From Opitutia bacterium (lineage in GTDB: Bacteria > Verrucomicrobiota > Verrucomicrobiia > Opitutales > Seribacteraceae), in contig NZLE01000106.1 of NCBI GenBank assembly GCA_002692605.1, positions 19,474 through 34,691 on the forward strand: a stretch of DNA of 15,218 nucleotides, read 5' to 3'. Below are positions 6,597 through 13,883 of this stretch, piece after piece. The first letter of the stretch is position 1. Every line of letters begins with the position of its first letter. Both the position numbers and the translations under genes were made by a program. A model generated the notes under the pieces. That model was given only the letters and a program-made list of their open reading frames with translations, did no database searches and was not told the DNA's origin.

Positions 6597-7340
6597 CTAA
6601 AACTCATACTCCAGTCCGATTCCAAAATCGAAGAGATCCTTGAGGTTTTGATCTCCGCCATATCGAGAATCTCGATCGATCGCCCAGCTTTGGACAAGGT
6701 GTCCGACAAGCGAAAAACCGCTCTTGAGGGCATGATGAGAGCCCAAGCGGAGAGCAAAGTGGTTAAGCCCTTTGTGCCCATCCTCAACGTAACCCTCGTT
6801 CCATCCGAAAACTCCGGCAATGGAGATTTCCAGATCCTCCGCGGGTTGGATGGCCTTTCGATTGCTCCATTCGAAAAAGGATCCTTTGACCTCCGCCGAA
6901 TAATAGCCCTCGAAGGCGGACTCCATTCCCCAAGGCAGACTGTCGGAGGACAATCCCACGGACCACTCTCTGTCCGAACCTCCTTCACCGGGCAAGGAGA
7001 CGTAGGTAAAACCGGCGTAGGCGTCAACCATCGAAAAACTCTGACTGACCGCCAAACTGTACTTCCATTCGCGGTAGGACTGATCTGAATCCTGACCATA
7101 CCATACTCCAAGGGAAAAATGATCATATCCTGCTTCCAGACTTCCACTCCAAAGTGATCTTCCATTCAAGGCATCGCGGCCCTCCGAAAAGTAATGACTG
7201 CTCCAGCCGAGATGGGAATGAGCCTCGAGGGATTGGTGGGCATGAATGTTCTCAAAGGGTTTTGCCGGTACGGGTTCATGACCCGAGAGCCAGCAGGCGA
7301 TTGACGAAAGAGTGAATGAAAAGATCGGCAAGGTTTTCAT
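6597..7340 (-). CDS. Small outer-membrane beta-barrel-like protein of unknown function
   Basis: I do not recognise a characterised family. The 247-residue product starts with a hydrophobic export segment (MKTLPIFSFTLSSIACWLSG). It then shows alternating polar/aromatic strands typical of outer-membrane barrels (LEAGYDHFSLGVWYG, DAYAGFTYVSLPG, AFEGYYSAEVKGSFFEW). It ends in DFGIGLEYEF; a terminal phenylalanine is the classic barrel-assembly signal. The SIAC segment is a poor lipobox, so a lipoprotein is less likely. The pattern loosely resembles the Gcw_chp-like barrels, not verified. The frame is open upstream to 7745, but that part is the antisense-like shadow of the DUF1501 gene on the same strand. 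CAAGG (7346-7350) lies 5 bases before the ATG at 7340, whereas the in-frame ATG at 7364 has no ribosome site; hence the chosen start. It sits 92 bases after the DUF1501 stop and 61 bases before the sulfatase. A role in passage or binding of oligosaccharide is speculation from context. Confidence 0.75.
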   Translation of the reverse strand: MKTLPIFSFTLSSIACWLSGHEPVPAKPFENIHAHQSLEAHSHLGWSSHYFSEGRDALNGRSLWSGSLEAGYDHFSLGVWYGQDSDQSYREWKYSLAVSQSFSMVDAYAGFTYVSLPGEGGSDREWSVGLSSDSLPWGMESAFEGYYSAEVKGSFFEWSNRKAIQPAEDLEISIAGVFGWNEGYVEDGHKGLNHFALRLGSHHALKSGFSLVGHLVQSWAIDRDSRYGGDQNLKDLFDFGIGLEYEF

Positions 7341-7345
7341 AAAAA

Positions 7346-7350
7346 CCTTG
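7346..7350 (-). promoter_or_regulatory. Ribosome binding site fixing the barrel-protein start
   Basis: CAAGG on the minus strand lies 5 bases upstream of the ATG at 7340 and supports it over the in-frame ATG at 7364 and the long upstream extension into the DUF1501 gene. Confidence 0.5.
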
Positions 7351-7432
7351 GGATCATGACTCATTTCGCGGAAAAAGCCATCTTCGATTGGGGTCCTTGG
7401 AAAACTTGTCGGAAGGTTCGCCCAGACCAACT

Positions 7433-8833
7433 TCAGGCAATCAGGTCCCCAATGACCTCGCCGCCGAACTGGCTGAGCTGCTTGTGCCGGCCGGCGTGAA
7501 AGTAAGTCAGCTTGTTGTCGTCGAGTCCGAGCAAATTTAACCATGTGCAGTGAACGTCCCGAATGTGATGGACGCAGTCCACGGCTTCGGCGCCGATCTC
7601 GTCGGTTGCACCGATGGTATGCCCGGCCTTGGTTCCCCCACCCGCAAACCACATCGTCATGGCCTTGGGGTTGTGGTCTCGACCATAGCTCGCTCCTCCT
7701 CCTCTTATGCCATTGTCCGGAGTTCGGCCAAACTCGCCGCACCACACAACCAAGGTATCCTCAAGCAAACCGCGTTCCTTTAGGTCTCTCAAAAGAGCCG
7801 CGATGGGCTTGTCGACGGAACGAATGAGTGACCCATGAGCCCGCTCGATGTAGTCGTGACTGTCCCAATTGCCGGAATAGGCCTGAACGAAGCGAACCCC
7901 CTTCTCGATCAAACGGCGGGCCAAAAGACATTTTCTTCCAAACGAATCCGTCTTGCCGTCTCCAATCCCATACGCCTCTCGGGTCTTCTCGGTCTCTCCT
8001 TCAATATCGAGAATGCCCGGTACTTCCATCTGCATCCGGTAAGCCAGTTCGTAGGATGACATGCGGGCGCTCAAATCATCCTGTTCGGGTCGCTCGGAAA
8101 AGTGCTTGCCGTTCAGTTTGGCAAGAAGGTCCAAATTACTCCGTTGTTCCTTACGAGTCATTCCATTGGGAGGATTAAGATCAAGAATAGGACTCCCCTC
8201 AGGCCTTAAAGGCGTGCCCTGATAATCAGCGGGCAAAAAACCGTTGGACCAGTTGTTGGCGCCACCTTGCGGGTAACTGGTCCGCGGGAGAACCACAAAG
8301 CCCGGCAGGTTCTCGTTAAGCGTACCCAAACCGTAGGTTACCCAGGCTCCCACGGCAGGATCACCACCAAAACGGTTACCCGTATTCACGTGATAACAAG
8401 CTGTGGGATGATTTACGGATTCCACCTGGCATCCCCTGTAGAAGCACATGTCATCCGCGAAATCCTTCAAGTGATGCCATTCCGAGGAGAAATCAGCCCC
8501 ACACTTACCAGCCTTAAGAAAATCGAAAGGGCTCCGAACGAAATATCGCTCACCCGATGACATGGCGCTCTCCCTTTCCCCACTGCGGTTGAATTTCTGC
8601 AAATGGCGCTGAGCTAGGGCAGGTTTGGGGTCGAAGGTGTCGATATGAGAGGGTCCTCCCTCCATCATCAGAAAAATGCAACGATTCGCCTTCGCCGGAT
8701 GATGATTCCCAAGTTTCGGAACTTCGGCCTGAAGCATGGAGGCAAAGGCGAGCGAACCGATGCCTCCGCTCAAGCCATAGAGGGCTTCACGACGCGTCAG
8801 GCGAGCGACTTGATTGGGCTTTTGATGACTCAT
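7433..8833 (-). CDS. Tat-exported DUF1501 family protein
   Basis: A 466-residue member of the DUF1501 family, abundant in Planctomycetota and Verrucomicrobiota and related to the alkaline-phosphatase/sulfatase fold. The N-terminus carries a twin-arginine signal (LTRREALYGLSGG, R14-R15, then a hydrophobic stretch to about residue 36), so it is probably exported folded by Tat. Family hallmarks are MEGGPSHIDTFDPKP (57-71), GNWDSHDY (321-328), GEFGRTP (366-372) and GRDHNPKA (384-391). These Asp/His-rich loops sit where the metal-binding residues of the superfamily lie. No formylglycine CxPxR motif is seen, so it is not an ordinary sulfatase. GGAG (8842-8845) lies 8 bases before the ATG at 8833 and overlaps the end of the preceding gene, whose stop is only 14 bases away: tight coupling with the DUF1549/DUF1553 protein, the usual arrangement for this pair. 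Biochemical function is unknown. Confidence 0.92.
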   Translation of the reverse strand: MSHQKPNQVARLTRREALYGLSGGIGSLAFASMLQAEVPKLGNHHPAKANRCIFLMMEGGPSHIDTFDPKPALAQRHLQKFNRSGERESAMSSGERYFVRSPFDFLKAGKCGADFSSEWHHLKDFADDMCFYRGCQVESVNHPTACYHVNTGNRFGGDPAVGAWVTYGLGTLNENLPGFVVLPRTSYPQGGANNWSNGFLPADYQGTPLRPEGSPILDLNPPNGMTRKEQRSNLDLLAKLNGKHFSERPEQDDLSARMSSYELAYRMQMEVPGILDIEGETEKTREAYGIGDGKTDSFGRKCLLARRLIEKGVRFVQAYSGNWDSHDYIERAHGSLIRSVDKPIAALLRDLKERGLLEDTLVVWCGEFGRTPDNGIRGGGASYGRDHNPKAMTMWFAGGGTKAGHTIGATDEIGAEAVDCVHHIRDVHCTWLNLLGLDDNKLTYFHAGRHKQLSQFGGEVIGDLIA

Positions 8834-8847
8834 GCTTCTAACTCCAT

Positions 8848-11544
8848 CTAATCAAGATAGGAGAACTCGTTCAAGTTGAAGATCACCAGGCAAACATGAG
8901 CGAGCCCACGGGTTCTTGCATCAACGTCGCTACCCTGAAGGTCGGGTTGATAGGATTCGAACACTGGGAGAACTTCCCAAAAGTCATAGGGTTCCCCGGT
9001 CTTCTCAGCCATCACGGTACGTTTGATTTTTGGGGAATAGGTCTTGGGTGCGGGTTCCTTTTCTTTCTCCGTTGCAGTGGCCTGCTTCCAGCGTTCGATG
9101 CAAGCGGATAGCTCGTCCGCAGAAGCGGAACGCCCGAGGGCAAGCGCAAAGGCTCTCTGAATCACAGTCGATTCCTTCTTCCTCTCTTTCAGGAGGCGAT
9201 CGGCAAAGGCCAGAGCCCGGTCTTGGACTTCTTCGGCGTTCAAGAGAGTCAGCGCCTGCGGGGCAACCGTGGAAGATTGTCGCAGTTCACAGGAAAGGTC
9301 GGAACCGGGCTGATTGAAAGCCTCGAGGAACGGATCGCGCAAGCCTCGCAGTTTCTCCGCATAAAGAGTGCGTCTGTTTCTTTGTTCGGGAAGAGGGTCA
9401 GGCTCATAGACCGAAGCGGTTCCTCCCATGATTTGCCGGGGTTGGAGAGCAACTTCCGAGTTAATGTCAGGGCGAACCGGAATTCCTCCCACAGCGGGAT
9501 TCAGTTCGCCGCTGACTGCAAGCATGGCATCTCGGATTTCCTCCGCAACCAAACGACGAGGCAGGAAACGGGCATACCATTGCCCTTTGGGATCGTTTTC
9601 ATCGAGAGATTTCGGATTTGGATGCCGACTACTGCGACGATAGGTTTCGGAAGTCAAAATCAAACGATTAAGCTTTTTCACCGACCACCCGTTTTTCATA
9701 AACCAGTCCGCCAGGTAATCAAGCAAGGCGGGGTGCGTGGGCAACTCGCCCGTACCACCGAAATTATTCGGATTACCCGCTATTCCCCGGCCAAAATGCC
9801 AGGACCAGACACGATTGACCAATACTCGGGCAGTCAGTGGATTTTTTCCGTCCACGATCCATTCGGCGAGGGCCAAACGACGCTTTCCTTTTCCTTGAGG
9901 AAAAGGCCTGACTTTCATGTTTCCCAAAGATTCCGCGGCGCTCAACCCACCGGGTGCGACCGCATCTCCCTCGGAGTAAACGTCCCCAGCCGTGTAAATG
10001 ACGTCAGGATCAAAATACCCTTTCTGCCATGGGTTCTCCGGCATATCGAGGCGACCCTGCACGTTTCTTCTGGTTATGGTCTTCCCAGTATACACGGCAT
10101 GGGTCAATGGCTCTACCCGATCCAGCTCGATCCGATGACGAATAAGGTTTTTGAAGATTCTCGACTGGGACGCTTCGTCGCCCGGATCCAATCCATTGTC
10201 CCCAACCTTGGCGCTCCCCGTTTCCTCTTTTTTCAGCCGATTCATCTTTTCCTTAAGCCGGACATCCTCTTGTTGGTAAGAGGAAATCTTGGATTGAACG
10301 ATTTCGGTGAAGGAATCAAAACCCCTCTTGGATTCGGTGGACAGAAACGAAGCCTTGCGATCGGCAAATTGCGTCGTCGAAAAAACGGCCATCATAGCGT
10401 AATAATCACGGGTCGGAACGGGATCGAACTTATGATCGTGACACTTTGCGCATTGCATGGCATGGGCAAGAAAAGCCTGCCCCACCGAGTCTGTCACGTC
10501 GTCCAACCAAAGCTGCCTGGTTTCCTTGAAAACACTCATGCCGGTTTGTTCCCATGGTCCCATGCGCAGAAATCCCGTAGCGACGAGATTTTCGGGGTTC
10601 TGGGGATCCATCTCATCCCCGGCAACCTGTTCCTTTACGAACTGGTCAAAAGGTTTGTCATCATTGAAGGAGCGGACGACGTAGTCTCGATAACGCCAGG
10701 CGTTGGGACGGGAATAGTCATTGGCAAAGCCGGCCGAGTCCGCATAGCGGGCCACGTCCAACCAGTGACGGGCAAAATGCTCACCATAATGAGGAGAGGT
10801 CATCAACTTCTCGAGATAGGTGAGAAGGACATCGCTTGATTTCTCGAATTGGCGCTCGAATTTTATTGCCTCGGCGGGATCGGGGGGCAAACCGGTCAAC
10901 CCAAAGGAGAGTCGCCGGAAAAGCTCCCCGCCGGATGCGGAGGAAGCGGGCTCAAGTCCGTTTTCCTTCAGTCTCCGGTTCACGAACCAATCCACGGGAT
11001 GCTGATCCTTTGGAACACTTTCGACGCTGAGCGGACGGTAAGCCCAAAGTTTCTTGCTTTCGTAGCGGCGCTTCTGCCAATCCTCGGTCAGAGCCCTCGA
11101 GGTAAGCACCTGTTCCCCTTCGGCATACTTCTTCTGAATCAGGGCAACCCGTTCCTCGCTCGGCCAAGGAGCGCCTTCGTTGATCCAGTCCCGAATCCAC
11201 CAAGTCTGTTCCTTGGTCAACTTGTCCGCTTCCTTGGGGGGCATCTCCAGGTCTTCCTCAAGACGAGCGCTCAAACGATAAAGATAGCTCATTGCTCCCT
11301 TTCCCGGAATCACCACCTCATCCTCAAAAATCTCTCCGCCCGAAATGAGCGATTGGCGAGTCCGCATGTCAAACTCGCTTTTGATCTCCTCCGGTTCGTT
11401 TCCATGGCAGGCCATGCATTTCTGGGCAAACAAGGGCTTTATCCTCAAGGCAAAGAGCTTCTCACCATCGGATACCTCCAATGAAAAAACACTTGGAAGA
11501 ACTGCAAAAAGTAGGGCTGAAGCTGGTACGAATCTACGAAACAT
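8848..11544 (-). CDS. Exported DUF1549/DUF1553 protein with planctomycete-type cytochrome c motifs
   Basis: An 898-residue multidomain protein of the PSCyt1-PSCyt2(DUF1549)-PSD1(DUF1553) type characteristic of PVC bacteria. A signal peptide occupies about 1-21 (MFRRFVPASALLFAVLPSVFS). The planctomycete cytochrome c domain (about 25-120) has the haem motif C43-M-A-C46-H47 and a downstream methionine (MPP at 101-103) that could be the axial ligand. DUF1549 spans about 180-395 and contains HFARHWLDVARYADS (256-270) and a second CxxCH, C365-A-K-C368-H369, in CAKCHDHKFDP. DUF1553 covers about 555-815, starting RRLALAEWIV and including NRVWSWHFGRG, and the C-terminus NLNEFSYLD is typical. A charged Lys/Glu-rich segment (about 425-470) separates the two DUFs. 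It likely acts outside the cytoplasm in a redox role with the DUF1501 partner; the actual reaction is unknown. The ATG at 11544 has only a weak ribosome site (GGAT). It lies 71 bases after the sulfatase-esterase. Confidence 0.93.
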   Translation of the reverse strand: MFRRFVPASALLFAVLPSVFSLEVSDGEKLFALRIKPLFAQKCMACHGNEPEEIKSEFDMRTRQSLISGGEIFEDEVVIPGKGAMSYLYRLSARLEEDLEMPPKEADKLTKEQTWWIRDWINEGAPWPSEERVALIQKKYAEGEQVLTSRALTEDWQKRRYESKKLWAYRPLSVESVPKDQHPVDWFVNRRLKENGLEPASSASGGELFRRLSFGLTGLPPDPAEAIKFERQFEKSSDVLLTYLEKLMTSPHYGEHFARHWLDVARYADSAGFANDYSRPNAWRYRDYVVRSFNDDKPFDQFVKEQVAGDEMDPQNPENLVATGFLRMGPWEQTGMSVFKETRQLWLDDVTDSVGQAFLAHAMQCAKCHDHKFDPVPTRDYYAMMAVFSTTQFADRKASFLSTESKRGFDSFTEIVQSKISSYQQEDVRLKEKMNRLKKEETGSAKVGDNGLDPGDEASQSRIFKNLIRHRIELDRVEPLTHAVYTGKTITRRNVQGRLDMPENPWQKGYFDPDVIYTAGDVYSEGDAVAPGGLSAAESLGNMKVRPFPQGKGKRRLALAEWIVDGKNPLTARVLVNRVWSWHFGRGIAGNPNNFGGTGELPTHPALLDYLADWFMKNGWSVKKLNRLILTSETYRRSSRHPNPKSLDENDPKGQWYARFLPRRLVAEEIRDAMLAVSGELNPAVGGIPVRPDINSEVALQPRQIMGGTASVYEPDPLPEQRNRRTLYAEKLRGLRDPFLEAFNQPGSDLSCELRQSSTVAPQALTLLNAEEVQDRALAFADRLLKERKKESTVIQRAFALALGRSASADELSACIERWKQATATEKEKEPAPKTYSPKIKRTVMAEKTGEPYDFWEVLPVFESYQPDLQGSDVDARTRGLAHVCLVIFNLNEFSYLD

Positions 11545-11615
11545 CCTACATCCAATAGAATTAACTTATCAAATTAGGTCAAGAAACAGAAATCCTCTGG
11601 GACACTTCGAATGGC

Positions 11616-13853
11616 TTACTTAAGAGTCCGCTTGAAATGTTTGTCCGCCTCTTCGATCATCCGATCAAACCAAACCTGCTTCGCCAAAAATCCATGCGGG
11701 GCACCTTCGATGATCCGAAGATCCGAAGCGATGCCAAGCTCGGTCAGTCGCGTTCTGAACTTGGTTGCTCGGGTGCTTTCGTCATCCATTTCTCCCGTTA
11801 TGAAAAGAACTGGCGGATCGCCGCTGTCCAAATGCTCGAAAGGCGAAGCCAACCCGTAGAGCTTTCGATTCTCCTCTTGAGAACCGTTCATGAACTGCTT
11901 CCATATCGCACGATCCCTGGAAACTTCTCGCGTACGCTCGGAAAGAAAATCCGTTTGGGCACCCATTGGCACCACGGCCTGAATTCGACTGCTGAAGTTG
12001 GCATTGCCTCCCCTTCCCTCCAGTTCCCCGATCCCGTTCGAGGTAGCCAACAAGGCTGCCAAGTGCCCTCCGGCCGAGGAACCGATCGCGCCAATTTTAT
12101 TTGGGTGAACGCCGAGGGTATCCGCGTGAGCCCGCAGGAATCGGACCGCTGCCTTGCAATCATGAATGGCCGCGGGAAAAGCGGCTTCACCGCTCAATCG
12201 ATAGGAGATGGCGGCGGTCAGATATCCACGAACCGCGAGCGATTGGGCGATTTTTTGGTAATTCTTTCGACTCCCCTTGGCCCATCCTCCCCCATGTATG
12301 CAAAGGATCGCTGGCAAAGCCCCCCATGAATCCTTGGGTCGATAAAGGTCCATCTCCAAAGTGCGATCCCCGTATTTGGCATAACTCAAGTCGAGCTTGG
12401 CATGAAGCCGATCCAGGATGGATTTCGAAACTTCGGTGTCCGGTTCCGTTTTCGACAAGTCGTTCGCATGGCCGGGGGGACGAGCATCGGCTTGCATCTC
12501 TTCTTGAAACAAAATCGCCATCCCCCGTAATTTTCGAACCATATCCCGATTGCGGACGAGCTGTGATTCTCCCGGATCCGCGGATAGGTCATACAATTCC
12601 AAACTCGGATTCAAATACATCTTCCAGTTTCGCCAACGAACGGCAGACAAAGCCCCCTGGCTCCCGTGATAGAAAAAAGCATCATTGTATTCGCGCCTAA
12701 GAATGATCTCTTTCCATTCGCCTCCCGGGTTCCAAGTACGCCTGAGCGGAACGTCCGCATTGAGCGATTTCTTCATGCCCGGGGCAGGAACGAACTGAGT
12801 TTCACCCTTCAGCAAGGGGGCAAGGTCACGGCCATCAATGACACGGCTTGGGGGAACCTTGATTCCCGCAAAGGTGGCAAAAGTGGGATACCAGTCCATG
12901 GCGCGGGTAACGGCGGATGATTCCAACCCAGCAGGCAATCCAAGTCCCGGTCCCCAAGCGATCGCAGGCACCCGGATACCTCCTTCGTAGGTGGAAAGCT
13001 TGCGGCCGCGAATTTTCTGTTCCGGATTTCGCCCCGGTCCCCGTCCGTTGTCGGATGCATAAATGACCAGCGTATTGTCGGCAATTTTCAATCGTTTAAG
13101 CGAATCAAGCATTCGACCCACGTTGTGATCGAGTTCCTGAATGGCATCGCCGTATTCGCCCCACTTGGAAGTTCCCTTGAATTCTTTGCTCACTCCGAGC
13201 GGAACGTGCAGCATGGTGTGGGGCAGGTAAAGGAAGAACGGTCCATTCTTGTTCCTCTCAATGAAGTCAATGGCTTCGTCGGTGCAGACTCTGGTCAATT
13301 CGTTGACCTCCGCCGGACGCTTCACGACCTTGCCGTTGCGCATCAGGGGCACGCCTCCCTTGTCCTCGAAAAAGACCGTCTCGACGGGGTCGAGGTTGTG
13401 CAGCAAGCCGAAGTAGTGGTCGAACCCTTGGTTACGGGGAAGAAAAGGTTCGTGAAACCCGAGGTGCCATTTTCCGATGCAGGCGGTCTTGTAGCCATGG
13501 TCCTTGAGCAGTTCGGGAAGGGTCAATTCGTCAGGGTGAATCCCGGTTGGGGAATCCGCCCGATGCACCCAAATTTCATTGCCCACGCGTCGCGGATAGC
13601 AACCGGTCAACAAGCCCGCCCGCGAGGGACTGCAAATCGGGGCGGCCGCGTAATAATCGGTAAAGCGGATTCCTTCCCTGGCCATGGCATCGATACGGGG
13701 CGTCTTTACCTCGGTCGCCCCGTAGCATCCCAGGTCATAGTATCCCTGATCATCGATCAAAATGAAAATGAAGTTTGGCTTTTTGCTTTCCGCCCGAGCT
13801 GAAAAGGTGGACAAAACAAACAAAATAAGAACGTTTGAAAAGTACTTTGACAT
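11616..13853 (-). CDS. Exported sulfatase fused to a C-terminal alpha/beta-hydrolase esterase
   Basis: A 745-residue two-enzyme protein. A signal peptide (MSKYFSNVLILFVLSTFSARA) directs export. Residues about 24-470 are a sulfatase: metal ligands D34-D35 (IDDQG), formylglycine motif C74-S-P-S-R78 with AGLLTG, K128-W-H130 (GKWH), H212, D268-N269 (SDNG) and YEGGIRVP (289-296). Residues about 485-745 are a BD-FAE/acetyl-xylan-esterase-like hydrolase: oxyanion motif HGGGW (520-524), nucleophile S593 in GSSAG, acid D690 or D691 (TGEMDDES), and H720 (APHGF). Both catalytic sets look intact, so the protein could remove sulfate and acyl esters from one glycan. The frame also reads from a TTG at 13862, but the ATG at 13853 gives a cleaner signal peptide; neither has a strong ribosome site. 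It follows the PDZ/toroid gene by 30 bases. No frameshift or internal stop separates the halves, so this is a true fusion. Substrate unknown; a marine sulfated polysaccharide is plausible. Confidence 0.93.
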   Translation of the reverse strand: MSKYFSNVLILFVLSTFSARAESKKPNFIFILIDDQGYYDLGCYGATEVKTPRIDAMAREGIRFTDYYAAAPICSPSRAGLLTGCYPRRVGNEIWVHRADSPTGIHPDELTLPELLKDHGYKTACIGKWHLGFHEPFLPRNQGFDHYFGLLHNLDPVETVFFEDKGGVPLMRNGKVVKRPAEVNELTRVCTDEAIDFIERNKNGPFFLYLPHTMLHVPLGVSKEFKGTSKWGEYGDAIQELDHNVGRMLDSLKRLKIADNTLVIYASDNGRGPGRNPEQKIRGRKLSTYEGGIRVPAIAWGPGLGLPAGLESSAVTRAMDWYPTFATFAGIKVPPSRVIDGRDLAPLLKGETQFVPAPGMKKSLNADVPLRRTWNPGGEWKEIILRREYNDAFFYHGSQGALSAVRWRNWKMYLNPSLELYDLSADPGESQLVRNRDMVRKLRGMAILFQEEMQADARPPGHANDLSKTEPDTEVSKSILDRLHAKLDLSYAKYGDRTLEMDLYRPKDSWGALPAILCIHGGGWAKGSRKNYQKIAQSLAVRGYLTAAISYRLSGEAAFPAAIHDCKAAVRFLRAHADTLGVHPNKIGAIGSSAGGHLAALLATSNGIGELEGRGGNANFSSRIQAVVPMGAQTDFLSERTREVSRDRAIWKQFMNGSQEENRKLYGLASPFEHLDSGDPPVLFITGEMDDESTRATKFRTRLTELGIASDLRIIEGAPHGFLAKQVWFDRMIEEADKHFKRTLK

Positions 13854-13883
13854 GACAAGCAAAAGATTGGGATGGGGTAACTC

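Noticed and set aside
7341..7745. N-terminal extension of the barrel protein frame up to 7745
   Set aside because: It overlaps the DUF1501 coding region, is Arg-rich and shadow-like, and would bury the export segment. A good ribosome site precedes the ATG at 7340.
9223..10839. 538-codon open frame on the plus strand, antisense to the DUF1549/DUF1553 gene
   Set aside because: The minus-strand gene has clear domains along its whole length. The antisense frame shows no recognisable motif and is explained by codon bias of the real gene.
11554..11582. TTGACC (11577-11582), 17 bases, TCTATT (11554-11559) on the minus strand as a promoter for the DUF1553 gene
   Set aside because: Transcription would start about 3 bases before the ATG at 11544 and exclude any ribosome site. 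The -10 match is only 4/6.
13125..13802. 225-codon plus-strand frame opposite the sulfatase
   Set aside because: It mirrors the sulfatase coding frame, has no domain and no ribosome site of note.
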